Assembly: GCA_036389275.1 (NCBI GenBank)
Contig: DASVQE010000017.1
Span: 1 to 64,000, forward strand
Origin: QHVT01 sp036389275
GTDB lineage: Bacteria; Acidobacteriota; Thermoanaerobaculia; Gp7-AA8
DNA: 64,000 nucleotides
Reading direction: 5' to 3'
Shown: piece after piece, positions 8,743 through 18,523 of the stretch
Layout: each line of letters opens with the position of its first letter
Position numbering within the stretch: position 1 is the first letter of the stretch
Translations under genes and position numbers: made by a program
The notes under the pieces: generated by a model
Databases searched by the model: none
Told to the model about the DNA's origin: nothing
The model's input: only the letters and a program-made list of their open reading frames with translations

Positions 8743-11700
8743 ATGCTCGCCGAGCTCCTCCTGAAGTGGCCCCTGATCCGCCAACTGAAAGGCGGGAGCG
8801 ACGGCACCGGTGCGGATGCGGTGAGTGCGTCGACGCGCGCGCTGCGCAAGAAAAACGACGGCGCGGAGGTGGCCCGTTCGGTCTGTCCCTACTGTGGCGT
8901 CGGATGTGGTCAACTTGTTTACCATCGCGGCGATCGGGTAATTTCGATCGAGGGCGATCCGCAGTCGCCGATCTCGCGCGGGCATCTCTGTCCGAAGGGT
9001 GCGGCCAGCTACGAGCTGGTCACGCACGAGGCGCGGGCGACGAAGGTGAAGTACCGCGCGCCGCGCTCGCGGCAGTGGTCGGAGATGACGCTCGAACGCG
9101 CGGTCGATCTCGTCGCGGAGCGCATCTGGGACTCGCGCAATCGCACCTTCGACGAGGCGCAGATGCACACCACCGGCATCGCGCACCTCGGCGGCGCGAC
9201 GCTCGACATCGAAGAGAACTACCTCATCAAGAAACTCTTCACCGCCGGACTGGGGATGGTCTGCCTGAGCAATCAGGCGCGGATATGACACAGCTCCACG
9301 GTGCCCGGTCTGGGCACCTCGTTCGGCCGCGGCGGCGCGACCACCGCGCAGCAGGACCTCGCCAACGCCGACGCCATCCTGATCATGGGCTCGTCGATGG
9401 CCGAGAACCATCCGGTCGGCTTTCAATGGGTGATCGAGGCGCGCGAGAAGAACGGCGCGAAGATCATCCACGTCGATCCGCGCTTCACCCGCACCTCCGC
9501 GATGTCGGACTACTGGCTGCCGCTGCGCGCCGGCAGCGACCTGGTGTTCCTCGGCGCGATGATCTACTACGTGCTGACGCACGAGCGCGACTTCCGCGAG
9601 TACGTCGTGCACTACACGAATGCCGCGACGATCCTGCGCGAGGACTATCGCGACTCCGAGGATCTCGATGGATTGTTCTCCGGGTGGGATGAAGAGCAGC
9701 AAAAGTACGATCCGGAGTCTTGGCTGTACGAAGGCGCGCAGCCGAAGCAAAGCGCGCCCGGGATGCGCGACGCCGGCGGCGGGCAGGAGAAAGACCGCGG
9801 CGGCGAGTCGCAGAACGACGAGGATCCGCGGCGCGACGAGACGCTTCAGCATCCGCGCTGCGTCTATCAGGTGCTCAAACGTCACTTCGCGCGCTACACG
9901 CCGGAGCTGGTCGAGCAGGCCTGCGGCATCCCGCGCGACAAGTTCGTCGAGATCGCCGACGTCTTCACGCGCGCGTCGGGTCCCGACAAGACCGGCGCGA
10001 TCTGCTACGCCGTCGGCTGGACGCAGCACTCGACCGGCGTGCAGACCATTCGCGCCGCCTGCATCCTGCAACTGCTCCTCGGCAACATCGGCCGTCCCGG
10101 CGGCGGGATCATGGCGTTGCGCGGACATGCCTCGATCCAGGGCTCGACCGACGTCCCGACGCTCTACGACATCCTGCCCGGCTACCTGCCGATGCCGACC
10201 TCGGAGGAGCGCGACCTCGGCGCGTATCTGAAGAAACATCAGTCGCCGAAAGGGTGGTGGTACAACATCGACAAGTACGTCGTCTCGCTGCTGAAGGCGT
10301 ACTACGGCGACGCCGCCACGCGCGAGAACGACTTCGGCTTCGGCTGGCTGCCGCGGCTCACCGGCGATCACTCGTACTTTGGCTACTGGCTGGACATGGC
10401 CGACGGCAAGCTCGAAGGGCTGGTGGTGATGGGGCAGAACCCGGCCGTCGGCTCGCCGAATGCGAAGCTCGAGCGCGCCGCCCTCGGCAAGCTGCAATGG
10501 CTGGTCGTGCGCGACATGGTCGAGACGGAGACGGCCACGTTCTGGCAGGAGTCGCCCGACACCATCGACACGGAAGTCTTCTTCTTTCCGGCTGCCTCGC
10601 ACGTCGAAAAGGACGGCACCTTCACCAACACCCAGCGCCTCCTGCAGTGGCGCGAGAAAGCGGTCGAGCCGCCCGGCGACGCGCGCAGCGAGCTGCAGTT
10701 CATGGTCGCACTCGGCCGGCGCTTGAAAGCGATGGCCACCGATGCCTCACGCGACGCGGCATTGCGCGCGCTGACGTGGAACTATTGCGACGAAGATGCG
10801 GACGAGGTGCTGCGCGAGATGCACGGCAGCCCGGCCATCAAACACTTCGGCGAATTGAAAAACGACGGCTCGACGAGCTGCGGCTGCTGGATCTACTCCG
10901 GCGTCTACGACGGCCGCAATCGCGCCAACGGCCGCGAGCCGCAAGGACGCTACGGCCACGGCTGGGGCTACGCCTGGCCGCTCGATCGCCGCATCCTCTA
11001 CAACCGCGCCTCGGCCCGTCCCGACGGGCAGCCGTGGAGCGAGCGGAAGGCGCTGGTGTGGTGGGACGAGGCGCGCGGCGACTGGACCGGACACGACGTC
11101 GCCGACATCACCCGCGGCAAGCGCCCCGACTATGTGCCGGACCAGGACAAAGGCGGCGACGAAGCGCTGCCCGGCACCGCGCCGTTCATCATGCATCCCG
11201 ACGGCATGGGCTGGCTCTACGTTCCCTCGGGACTCAAAGACGGACCGCTGCCGGTGCACTACGAGCCGCTCGAATCGAACATCCGCAATCCGCTGCATCG
11301 CGAGCGGCAGACCAATCCCGCCGCGCTCAAGCTGGAGCGCCCCGACAACGTCTACGCCGACTCGCCCGACGCGCGCTTCCCATACGTGCTGACGACTTAC
11401 CGCCTGACGGAACACCACACTGCCGGAGGGATGTCTCGCACGCTCTCCCACCTTGCGGAGCTGCAGCCTTCGCTCTTTGCGGAAATATCGCCCGAGCTCG
11501 CCGCGGAGACCGGCGTGGCGAACGGCGACGAAGTCGTGATCAGCACCGCCCGCGCCTCGATCCGCGCACGCGCGCTCGTCACCACGCGCATGCCGTCGCT
11601 CGACGTCGACGGGCAGCGCGTACATCAGGTCGGCCTCCCGTATCACTGGGGCGGCAGCGGCCTCGTCACCGGCGACGTAGTGAACGATCTCTTGGCGATC

Positions 11701-11766
11701 TCGGAAGAGCCGAACGTGCGCATCTTCGAATCGAAAGGTCTCACCTGCAGTTTGCGCCGCGCGTAA
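8743..11766 (+). CDS. fdnG: Formate dehydrogenase catalytic (alpha) subunit, selenocysteine-containing
   Basis: Molybdopterin enzyme oxidising formate to CO2, read as one 1007-residue chain in which the in-frame TGA at 9286-9288 encodes selenocysteine (residue 182). The residues around it, NQARI-U-HSSTVPGLGTSFGRG, match the active-site region of FdnG-type enzymes, including the His directly after Sec. The first [4Fe-4S] site is C-P-Y-C-x3-C (from about residue 48) plus LCPKGA further on. The molybdopterin oxidoreductase core follows, and the C-terminal dinucleotide-binding domain starts near TYRLTEHHTAGG. The N-terminus (MLAELLLKWPLIRQLKGG) shows no twin-arginine signal. The part after the TGA also opens with GTG at 9301, so naive calling splits the gene in two. 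Confidence 0.93.
9286..9318 (+). promoter_or_regulatory. UGA selenocysteine codon and bacterial SECIS hairpin
   Basis: The UGA (9286-9288) is followed after 11 bases by a perfect 7-bp stem, 9300-9306 with 9312-9318, closing a GGTCT loop. The spacing and the GGUCU apical loop agree with the SelB-binding SECIS element known from E. coli fdhF. This supports recoding of the UGA rather than a nonsense mutation. Confidence 0.92.
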
Positions 11767-11802
11767 ACGGACGTTACGCGCACGCGCGCCGTATCACCTG
11801 AT

Positions 11803-13758
11803 GTGACGCGTGCCCCGGTTCTCCTCGTTCTCTCCTTCCTCTTCGTCTCTTCCGTCTTCGCCGCGGAGCTGCCAGTCGCCGATCCGTCGATCGCGCCGGC
11901 GATGGGCCAATTCATATCGCGCGCGGATCCGTCCGTGGCCGCGGGCGACGGATTTCTCGTCGCCTGGAGCGAGAGCTACATCTACTACAGCTCCGGCGTG
12001 ATGATCCGCACGTATGACGACGACGGCACGCCGCGGCAGCCGGTGTCGACGGTCGTGGCGAGCGGCCGGACGCCGCGCGCGGTCTGGACCGGCACCGACT
12101 ATCTGCTCGTGTACGCGGCATTCATCGGCCGCTTCGGCACCCCGGAGCCGGTGCCGGCGATCCTCGCGGTGCGCGTGCGGCCGGACGCGACGATCGTCGA
12201 GGGCTCGCGCGTCGTGCTGGCCGAGGGACGGTCGGCCGGCGGCGTGCTCGACGTGGTCTGGACCGGCCAGCGCGCGATGGTGCACTTCCAACTCGAAGGC
12301 CGGCGGCGTCTGCTCGCGCTCGACGCCGCAGGGCGCGTGATCGAGGACGACTCCGTCGCGGTCAGCAGCACGACGGCGATGGTCGCCGGCGCGCCGGGCG
12401 AGCCGTTGTTCTACCTCGATGTGCGCGACGGCGACATCGCCGCGGTGGGGCCCGGACGCGTAGCCATCGTCGACAACACCGCCCTCGGCGTGGTGGTCGC
12501 GCTGCGCGACGGGCAGCGCAGCGATGCCTTCGTGGTCGCGCCGCCCGACGCGCGGGCCTCCGCGCTGGTGTGGGACGGCAGCGCATGGCTGGCGATGTAC
12601 ACGACCGCGAGCGCGGTCTGCACGGTGCGATTCACGCGCGAGTCCGACGTCACTCGCCAGTGCATCGATGAGACGAGGCCGCTGACGCCGGCGCTCGCCG
12701 CCGGCAGGACGCGGGTGTTGCGCGCGTGGTCGCGCGGCTTCGAGCAGCTCGTCGTCGAAGGAGAGATCGCCTCACTCGTCTACGCGGCGCAGCACCACGA
12801 GTCGGCGACTCTCGACCGCGGCGGCGTGCTCGTCGCGTGGATCGACGCGGGCAGGCTGCACCTCGGCGGCTTCACCAGCGACGGTGCGCGGCGCGAAGTG
12901 CACGTCGTCGACACCGATCACGACGTCTACGACGTGCGCGTGCTGAGCGCCGGCGCGCAGTCGCTGCTGGCCTGGGTCGAGCGCGACGGGAGCTACTTCG
13001 CCACGCGCGTCGATGCGAGCGGCACGCCGGTCCCGCCGGCGGTGCGCCTCAGCGGCGCCGGCGAAGGCCTCGACGCGCCGTCGATCGCCACCAACGGCAC
13101 GGAGTGGCTGGTGGCGTGGCGGCAGAGCCAGGAGATCGTCACGACGTTGATCTCGCCGAACTTCGACGGCAACGGCCTGCAGCATTTCGGTGCGGACGGC
13201 GTACAGCAGACGAATCCCAGCGTCGCTGCAACCGACGACGGATTCGTGGTCACGTGGTCGGAGGATGAAGTCATCGATCGCCAGAACCGCGTGCGCGTGG
13301 TCGCGGAGCGGCTCGACGCGCGCGGCCTGCGCGTCTCCGGCGGCGTGCGTCTGTTCGACGAAGCGTCGAACGGTTCGGGACAGGGGTTCACGCTCTGGCC
13401 GACGCTCGGCTGCGGCGCGCGCACGTGCGTCGTGACCTGGACTGTCGGCGACCGAGCGTACGCGCAGCTCATCGGGGCCGACGCGCAGCGGCGCGGCGAA
13501 GCGCATGAGATCGGCGCGACCGGGTCGATCGTGATCGTTGCCTCGCCGAACGGTGCGTTCCGCCTCTACAGCCGCGCGAGCTTCTTCGATCTCGACGCGG
13601 ACGGGAACCCGATCGGTAGCGGGCAGTGGACGGCGCGGAGCGTCGATCAGGTGAGCGCCGTGCTCGTCGACGGGCTGCGCACGCTCTACGTCTACGAGCG
13701 CGGTGGCCGCGTCTACGTGCAGGTGCCGTCGCCGCGCGCGCGAGCGGTTCGACACTGA
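11803..13758 (+). CDS. Secreted hypothetical protein inserted in the formate dehydrogenase operon
   Basis: A 651-residue protein with a clear signal peptide (residues 1-20, PVLLVLSFLFVSSVFAAE). The mature part has recurring short blocks such as DGFLVAWSES, TEWLVAWRQS, DGFVVTWSED and TYLL-type strands about 50-100 residues apart, resembling a multi-bladed beta-propeller of the kind seen in large Acidobacteria/Myxococcota secreted proteins. GTG start at 11803 overlaps an ATG in another frame; no strong ribosome-binding site. It lies between the catalytic and iron-sulfur subunit genes on the same strand, 36 and 15 bases away, so it is likely cotranscribed, but nothing links it to formate oxidation. 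Confidence 0.72.
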   Translation: MTRAPVLLVLSFLFVSSVFAAELPVADPSIAPAMGQFISRADPSVAAGDGFLVAWSESYIYYSSGVMIRTYDDDGTPRQPVSTVVASGRTPRAVWTGTDYLLVYAAFIGRFGTPEPVPAILAVRVRPDATIVEGSRVVLAEGRSAGGVLDVVWTGQRAMVHFQLEGRRRLLALDAAGRVIEDDSVAVSSTTAMVAGAPGEPLFYLDVRDGDIAAVGPGRVAIVDNTALGVVVALRDGQRSDAFVVAPPDARASALVWDGSAWLAMYTTASAVCTVRFTRESDVTRQCIDETRPLTPALAAGRTRVLRAWSRGFEQLVVEGEIASLVYAAQHHESATLDRGGVLVAWIDAGRLHLGGFTSDGARREVHVVDTDHDVYDVRVLSAGAQSLLAWVERDGSYFATRVDASGTPVPPAVRLSGAGEGLDAPSIATNGTEWLVAWRQSQEIVTTLISPNFDGNGLQHFGADGVQQTNPSVAATDDGFVVTWSEDEVIDRQNRVRVVAERLDARGLRVSGGVRLFDEASNGSGQGFTLWPTLGCGARTCVVTWTVGDRAYAQLIGADAQRRGEAHEIGATGSIVIVASPNGAFRLYSRASFFDLDADGNPIGSGQWTARSVDQVSAVLVDGLRTLYVYERGGRVYVQVPSPRARAVRH

Positions 13759-13773
13759 GGTAAGCTCGCGCTC

Positions 13774-14556
13774 GTGGGCGTCACCGGCTTCTTCACCGAC
13801 TCGACGCTTTGCATCGGATGCAAAGCGTGCGAGGTGGCTTGCAAGGAGTGGAACGACGTGCCGCACGACGGCTTCCTCTGGTCGGGGCTCTCGTACGACA
13901 ACACGCTCGGACTCGGTCATTCGACCTGGCGGCATGTGAAGTTCGTCGAGCATGGCACCACCATCGGCGCCGGCGGCAACGCGCCGCAGACGATGTCGTG
14001 GCAGTTCTCATCCGACGTCTGCAAGCATTGCGAGCACGCCGGCTGTCTCGAGGCGTGTCCGACCGGCTCGATCATCCGCACCGAGTTCGGCAGCGTCTAC
14101 ATCCAGCCCGACATCTGCAACGGCTGCGGCTACTGCGTCGTCACCTGTCCGTTCGGCGTGGTCGACCGGCGGCCCGACGACGGACGCGCGTTCAAGTGCA
14201 CCTTCTGCTACGACCGCCAGAAAGCAGGGGAGACGCCGGCCTGCGCAAAAGCGTGTCCGACCGAGTCGATCCTCTTCGGCGACCTCGAGTCGCTCGAGCG
14301 CGCCGCCGATGCGCGCATCGCCAAGCTGCACGCGGCCGGGATGACCGACGCGAAGATCTGGAACCCGAAGGAGACCAGCGTCGGCGGCACGCACGCCTTC
14401 TTCCTCGTGCGCGGCGACGCGCGCAGCTACAACCTTCCGGAGAAACCGGAAGTACCGACCACGCTACTCGGACCGGCGTGGAAGTCGGCTGCCGCGGCGG
14501 CGGGCGTGATGGCGCTCGGCGCGCTGCTGGCGTTCGCCTTCGGCGGCAGGCGATGA
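13774..14556 (+). CDS. Formate dehydrogenase iron-sulfur (beta) subunit
   Basis: A 260-residue electron-transfer subunit with four Cys clusters for four [4Fe-4S] centres: CIGCKACEVAC (from residue 13), CKHCEHAGCLEAC, CNGCGYCVVTC and CTFCYD...CAKAC. A single hydrophobic helix at the C-terminus (about 236-256) would anchor it to the membrane, as in FdnH-type subunits. GTG start at 13774. It overlaps the NrfD-like gene by four bases and should relay electrons from the selenoprotein to that membrane subunit and the quinone pool. Confidence 0.92.
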   Translation: MGVTGFFTDSTLCIGCKACEVACKEWNDVPHDGFLWSGLSYDNTLGLGHSTWRHVKFVEHGTTIGAGGNAPQTMSWQFSSDVCKHCEHAGCLEACPTGSIIRTEFGSVYIQPDICNGCGYCVVTCPFGVVDRRPDDGRAFKCTFCYDRQKAGETPACAKACPTESILFGDLESLERAADARIAKLHAAGMTDAKIWNPKETSVGGTHAFFLVRGDARSYNLPEKPEVPTTLLGPAWKSAAAAAGVMALGALLAFAFGGRR

Positions 14557-15374
14557 GCGAGACGTACTACGACCTGCCGCTGCTGAAGTCTCCGGTGTGG
14601 ACGTGGGAAGTGCCGCTCTACTTTTTCGTGGGCGGCGCGGCCGGCGCGTCGTCGGCGCTTGCGATGATCGCGCAGCTCACGCGTGCCGACGCCGCGCTCG
14701 TGCGCGACGCGCGCCGCATCGCCGCCGCCGGCGCGGTACTTTCCGGGCCGCTGCTCGTGTCCGACCTCGGGCGTCCGGAGCGTTTCCTGAACATGCTGCG
14801 CGTCTTCAAGCCGCAGTCGCCGATGTCCGTCGGCGCCTGGACGCTGGCGGCGTTCGGCGGCGCGTCGACGGTGGCGGTGATCGCGACGAAGCGGCTGCGG
14901 CCGGTCGGCGATGTTTCCGCGGTCGCCGCCGCGCTCACCGGGTTGACCATGGCCACCTACACCGGCGTGCTCCTCGGCGCGACGGCCATTCCGGTCTGGA
15001 AGGAACACGTGCGGATGCTGCCGGTGCACTTCGGCGCGTCGGCGCTCGGCTCGGCGGTCTCGCTGCTCGAGCTGCGCGGCCATCGCGAGGGCGCGCTCCA
15101 GTCGCTCGGACTCGGCGCGGCGCTCTTCGAAACGCTCGCCGCCTTCGCGCTCGACGGCGAGATTTCACGCGCGTCGCAGCCGCTGCGCGAAGGCCGCAGC
15201 GGCACGCTCACGCGCGCGGCCGCCGCGCTCTCCGGACCGATTCCGCTCGCGCTCCGTCTCCTCGGCGCGCGCAAAGCAGCCGCGGTCTCGACGCTCCTCG
15301 GCTCGCTGGCCACGCGCTTCGCCTGGGTCGAAGCAGGGAAGGTGAGCGCGAAAGACGTGCGCGTGGCGCTGTAG
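14553..15374 (+). CDS. NrfD/PsrC-like membrane subunit of formate dehydrogenase
   Basis: A 273-residue polytopic protein beginning MSETYYDLPLLKSPVWTWEVPLYFF, typical of NrfD-family quinone-interacting subunits, with eight or so hydrophobic segments and the conserved SDLGRPERFLNMLRVFKPQSPMS loop after the second or third helix. It likely replaces the cytochrome b subunit of enterobacterial formate dehydrogenase-N and passes electrons to quinone. ATGA overlap with the Fe-S subunit supports translational coupling. Confidence 0.9.
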   Translation: MSETYYDLPLLKSPVWTWEVPLYFFVGGAAGASSALAMIAQLTRADAALVRDARRIAAAGAVLSGPLLVSDLGRPERFLNMLRVFKPQSPMSVGAWTLAAFGGASTVAVIATKRLRPVGDVSAVAAALTGLTMATYTGVLLGATAIPVWKEHVRMLPVHFGASALGSAVSLLELRGHREGALQSLGLGAALFETLAAFALDGEISRASQPLREGRSGTLTRAAAALSGPIPLALRLLGARKAAAVSTLLGSLATRFAWVEAGKVSAKDVRVAL

Positions 15375-15376
15375 CG

Positions 15377-15826
15377 TCACGCCGCGACGCAGTGCGTCTC
15401 GGACATCCGATCCGGCAGCAGAAAGAGGAACCCGAGTCCGGCCGTCAGCAGCGAGAGATAGAACGCCGCCCAGCGCACCGTCGCGTCGTGCAGCGACATC
15501 GCGCCGCCGCTCTGCGGCACGACGCGCACGTCGAAGATCGCGCCGCCGATGGTCTTGCCCCAGAGTAGCCACGAGCCGACGAAGTAGTAGTAGGAGAGGA
15601 CGATCACGAACCCGCCGAGGGATGCGAGATGCAGCCACGAGGACGGCTGCGGCAGCAGCGGCGAGAGCGCGAGGACCAGCGCGGCGAAGAGCGAGAGATC
15701 GGTCAGCAGCGCCAGCAACCGTTTGAAGCGCGAGGCGCGCGCGCCGGTTGCCGTGGTCCGTTGCTCCGCCGCCGGCTCTTCGATCACCGGCACCGCCTCG
15801 AGCTCGATCTCATCGAATCGCGGCAT
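15377..15826 (-). CDS. RDD family membrane protein
   Basis: A 149-residue membrane protein. After an acidic N-terminus of about 30 residues it shows the RDD signature (Arg in ASRFKRLLALLTDL, Asp in TDLSLF), then three or four hydrophobic helices with the typical WGKTIGGAIFDVRVV loop. The ATG at 15826 is preferred over the GTG one codon upstream because GGGAGG then sits at five bases. It is convergent with the NrfD-like gene with two bases between the stops. Transport role is possible but unproved for the family. Confidence 0.85.
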   Translation of the reverse strand: MPRFDEIELEAVPVIEEPAAEQRTTATGARASRFKRLLALLTDLSLFAALVLALSPLLPQPSSWLHLASLGGFVIVLSYYYFVGSWLLWGKTIGGAIFDVRVVPQSGGAMSLHDATVRWAAFYLSLLTAGLGFLFLLPDRMSETHCVAA

Positions 15827-15853
15827 CACACCCTCCCGACCGTGGCTGCTGGT

Positions 15854-18052
15854 TCAGCCCTGTCTCAACGGTAAATACTTTACGTAAATTTTATACAGTA
15901 AGTCTTTCGGTTGTCCGTCGTAACGGCCGGCCAGGGCGCGGCTGCGCTTGGCCAGCTCGTCGTTCGGATTCACTTTCAGCACTTCGTCGAACTCGCGCGA
16001 CGCATCGGGCAGACGCTCTTCCTGCAGCGCCGTGACGCCGAGGTTGAAATGCGCGTCGAGGATCATCCGCTGCACGTTTGCGTTTTGGGGATCCTGCGCG
16101 AGCAGCGGCTGCAGGTCGCCGAGCGCGTCGGCGTACTTATGCTCGGCGAAAAGCGCGCGCGCCGAGTCGAGCTTGCCCGCTTGCGCCGCGGCCATGTCGT
16201 ACTGCGCCTTCATGTCGGCTGGCAGCGGGCGCACCTTCATCGCGTCTTCGAACGCCGTCTTCGCCGCGGAGTAGTCGTGCGAAGCGATGGCGGCGGCAGC
16301 GGTGGTGAGGCGTTGCTGGTAATAGACGGCGGCGGGCATGCCCTCGATGAGCTGCGCCGACTTTGATTTCCGCTGCTGCAGGTCGGCGATCATCACCAGG
16401 GCGCGGTCGTGTTGCGGGTCGTCGGGCTTGACGTCCTGCAGCAGCGCGATGGCTTGATCGAACTTGCCGCTGTTCGCCAGCGACGAGGCGCGGGCGAACG
16501 TCGCCTGCGAGGTCGTCGGCGCGGGCTCGTCGCCGCCGGAGAACTTCGTGTAGGCGAAGTAGCCGGCGCCGGCGAGGATGACGATGCCGAGGATCGCCGC
16601 GAGGAGACCGACCGGCAGGCGCCGCGCGGTGGCGGGACGCGCTTGCGGTGCCGTTGCCGCGGCCGCGCGCTTCGCCTTCGCGCCGGACTGCACCGGCGGC
16701 GCGGCGGCGACCGTGCCCGGATCGGGCGGGATGAGCGTTTCGCCGCCCGACATCGGCGCGTCATCGAAAAAGTCGAGGTCGAGCTTGTCGTTCGCGGACG
16801 GCGGAATGACCGCTTCCGTCGCGCCGCCCGCGGCCGCGTCATCGATGCGCGCGAGGTAATCCTCGGCCGTGGAGTTGCGCGGATCGACGCGGAGGATCTC
16901 CGTGAACTCCGAGCGCGCGCGCGCCAGGTCGCGGCGGTCGAACGCGGCGATCGCGGAGTCGAGCAGTTCGTCGACCTGCTGCTCGATCTGGCGACGCTTC
17001 ACCTTCGCGCGCTCGATGCGCTCGGAGGCGGCGTCGTTCGTGACGTCGATCAGGAAGATGCGCGACCAGAGATCGATGGCCTGCTGATAGTCGCCTGCGT
17101 CGAAGGCGCGATCGCCGTCGGCGAGGTACTGATCGATCTTCTTCTGCTCGTCGTCCGACGTCGCCACCGACGCCGTCGTGAAATCGAATTCGTTGAGCGC
17201 GTCGGTGATCTTCGTCGGCTCCGGCGCGGGCGCGGCAGGCGTGGCCGGCGCATCGAACGAGAAGCTGCCGAACGCGTCGGCCGACGCGTCGCCGCCGCCG
17301 AACGAGAAGTCGCCGAAGCCGCTCTCCTGCGCCGGCGTTGCCGGCGCGTCGAAGGAGAAGTTCGCGAACGACGGCGCGGCCGGCTTGTCGGTCGGTTTGT
17401 CTTCTTCGAAGGTGAAGCCGAAGTCGGCGGCTTGTGCGGCGGTGCGGCCGGTGGCCTGCTGCGAAGTGTCGTCGACGACGAACGAGCTGCTCGGCGGCGG
17501 CGGCGCGCTGCGCGGCGTCTTCTCCCGTTCGCTCAGAGCCCTGCCGGCGCGGATCACGTCGGGATGCGTCGGATCGAGCGCGCGCGCCTTCTCGAGCTCC
17601 ATGCGTGCGCCGGTGAGATTGCCGGCGTCGAGCGCCTGTTCCGATTTGCGCGCGAACTGCTGCACGAACGGCGCGGCCTCGAGCTTCTCGCGCGCCTCAT
17701 CGGCGAGCACGCGCGCGTCGTCATTCATCAGATCCTCGGACAGGATCTCCGAGGTGAGATGGATGACGCGCGTGAAATCGCGCGCTGCCATCGCCTGCCG
17801 CGCCTGCTCGACCGTCGGCAATTCCTCGGCCGGCAGCAGCGCGTCGAGATCGAGCGGCAGACTCGGATTGCGCGTCTTCTCGAGCAGCTTGCGCGCCGGA
17901 TCGAACTGCGGATCCATCTGCAGGATCAGGTTGCAGCCGGCCGTGACTTCGTCGATGCGCCCTTGCCGGTAAAGCGCCAGCGTCTGCTGGAACGTGGAGA
18001 CGACGCGGTCTTTCACCGGAGACGGCAACGAAGGCGTGCCTGGATAGCTCAT
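15854..18052 (-). CDS. TPR-repeat protein with single transmembrane helix
   Basis: A 732-residue protein. N-terminal TPR-like helices (about 15-190) are followed by a low-complexity region with FGFTFEED, FANFSFDAP, FGDFSFGG and FGSFSFDAP repeats (about 205-275), a second TPR block (about 290-400), another linker, one transmembrane helix near 478-500 (LLAAILGIVILAGAGYFAY) and a third TPR block to the end. The repeated Phe-containing F-x-F-D/G motifs look like short linear docking motifs. A scaffolding or protein-protein role is likely; partner unknown. It is divergent from ridA. Confidence 0.8.
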   Translation of the reverse strand: MSYPGTPSLPSPVKDRVVSTFQQTLALYRQGRIDEVTAGCNLILQMDPQFDPARKLLEKTRNPSLPLDLDALLPAEELPTVEQARQAMAARDFTRVIHLTSEILSEDLMNDDARVLADEAREKLEAAPFVQQFARKSEQALDAGNLTGARMELEKARALDPTHPDVIRAGRALSEREKTPRSAPPPPSSSFVVDDTSQQATGRTAAQAADFGFTFEEDKPTDKPAAPSFANFSFDAPATPAQESGFGDFSFGGGDASADAFGSFSFDAPATPAAPAPEPTKITDALNEFDFTTASVATSDDEQKKIDQYLADGDRAFDAGDYQQAIDLWSRIFLIDVTNDAASERIERAKVKRRQIEQQVDELLDSAIAAFDRRDLARARSEFTEILRVDPRNSTAEDYLARIDDAAAGGATEAVIPPSANDKLDLDFFDDAPMSGGETLIPPDPGTVAAAPPVQSGAKAKRAAAATAPQARPATARRLPVGLLAAILGIVILAGAGYFAYTKFSGGDEPAPTTSQATFARASSLANSGKFDQAIALLQDVKPDDPQHDRALVMIADLQQRKSKSAQLIEGMPAAVYYQQRLTTAAAAIASHDYSAAKTAFEDAMKVRPLPADMKAQYDMAAAQAGKLDSARALFAEHKYADALGDLQPLLAQDPQNANVQRMILDAHFNLGVTALQEERLPDASREFDEVLKVNPNDELAKRSRALAGRYDGQPKDLLYKIYVKYLPLRQG

Positions 18053-18063
18053 GCGGTCGGGCG

Positions 18064-18077
18064 ATTATAGCTATACT
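18064..18077. promoter_or_regulatory. Overlapping divergent -10 elements (TPR gene / ridA)
   Basis: The 51-base divergent gap holds a perfect TATAAT on the minus strand (18069-18064) and TATACT on the plus strand (18072-18077). No convincing -35 box is present for either. The minus-strand box is only 11 bases from the TPR-gene ATG, implying a nearly leaderless transcript; ridA has AAAGGA about eight bases before its ATG. Confidence 0.4.
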
Positions 18078-18103
18078 GCGCGCGCAGAAAGGATTGCACG
18101 CAG

Positions 18104-18478
18104 ATGGACTATGTCGCCACCGACTCCGCGCCGAAAGCGATCGGGCCGTATTCGCAGGCCGTGAAGGCGAACGGACTGCTCTTCACTTCGGGGCAGATCG
18201 CGCTCGATCCGGCCAGCGGAAACCTGGTCGAGGAGAGCTTCGAGGCGCAGGCCCATCGGGTCTTTCGCAATCTCGAGGCGGTGCTGCGCGAGGCCGGCAG
18301 CGACTTCAGCCGTGTGCTGCGCGCCACCGTCTACCTGACCGACTTGGCGAACTTCCAGACTCTCAACGCCATCTACGCCGACTATTTCGGCGCGCACAAA
18401 CCGGCCCGGACCACAGTGGGCGTGGCCCAGTTGCCGAAAGGCGGAGCGGTCGAGATCGATCTGATCGCGCTGCTGTAA
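18104..18478 (+). CDS. ridA: RidA family enamine/imine deaminase
   Basis: A 124-residue cytosolic protein of standard RidA length that hydrolyses reactive enamine/imine intermediates released by PLP enzymes. Recognisable family positions are AIGPYSQAV near the N-terminus, FTSGQI, the VLRATVYLTD segment carrying the conserved catalytic-site Arg, and ARTTVGVAQLPKGGAVEID near the C-terminus. Stand-alone gene with its own ribosome-binding site. Confidence 0.93.
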   Translation: MDYVATDSAPKAIGPYSQAVKANGLLFTSGQIALDPASGNLVEESFEAQAHRVFRNLEAVLREAGSDFSRVLRATVYLTDLANFQTLNAIYADYFGAHKPARTTVGVAQLPKGGAVEIDLIALL

Positions 18479-18523
18479 TTTCAGCAAGTTAGTGGCACCT
18501 CGGTTGCAGTTGTCGCAACCACC

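Noticed and set aside
9301..11766. A separate gene starting at GTG 9301
   Set aside because: It begins inside the FDH active-site region, has no ribosome-binding site and is continuous with the upstream part when the TGA is read as selenocysteine.
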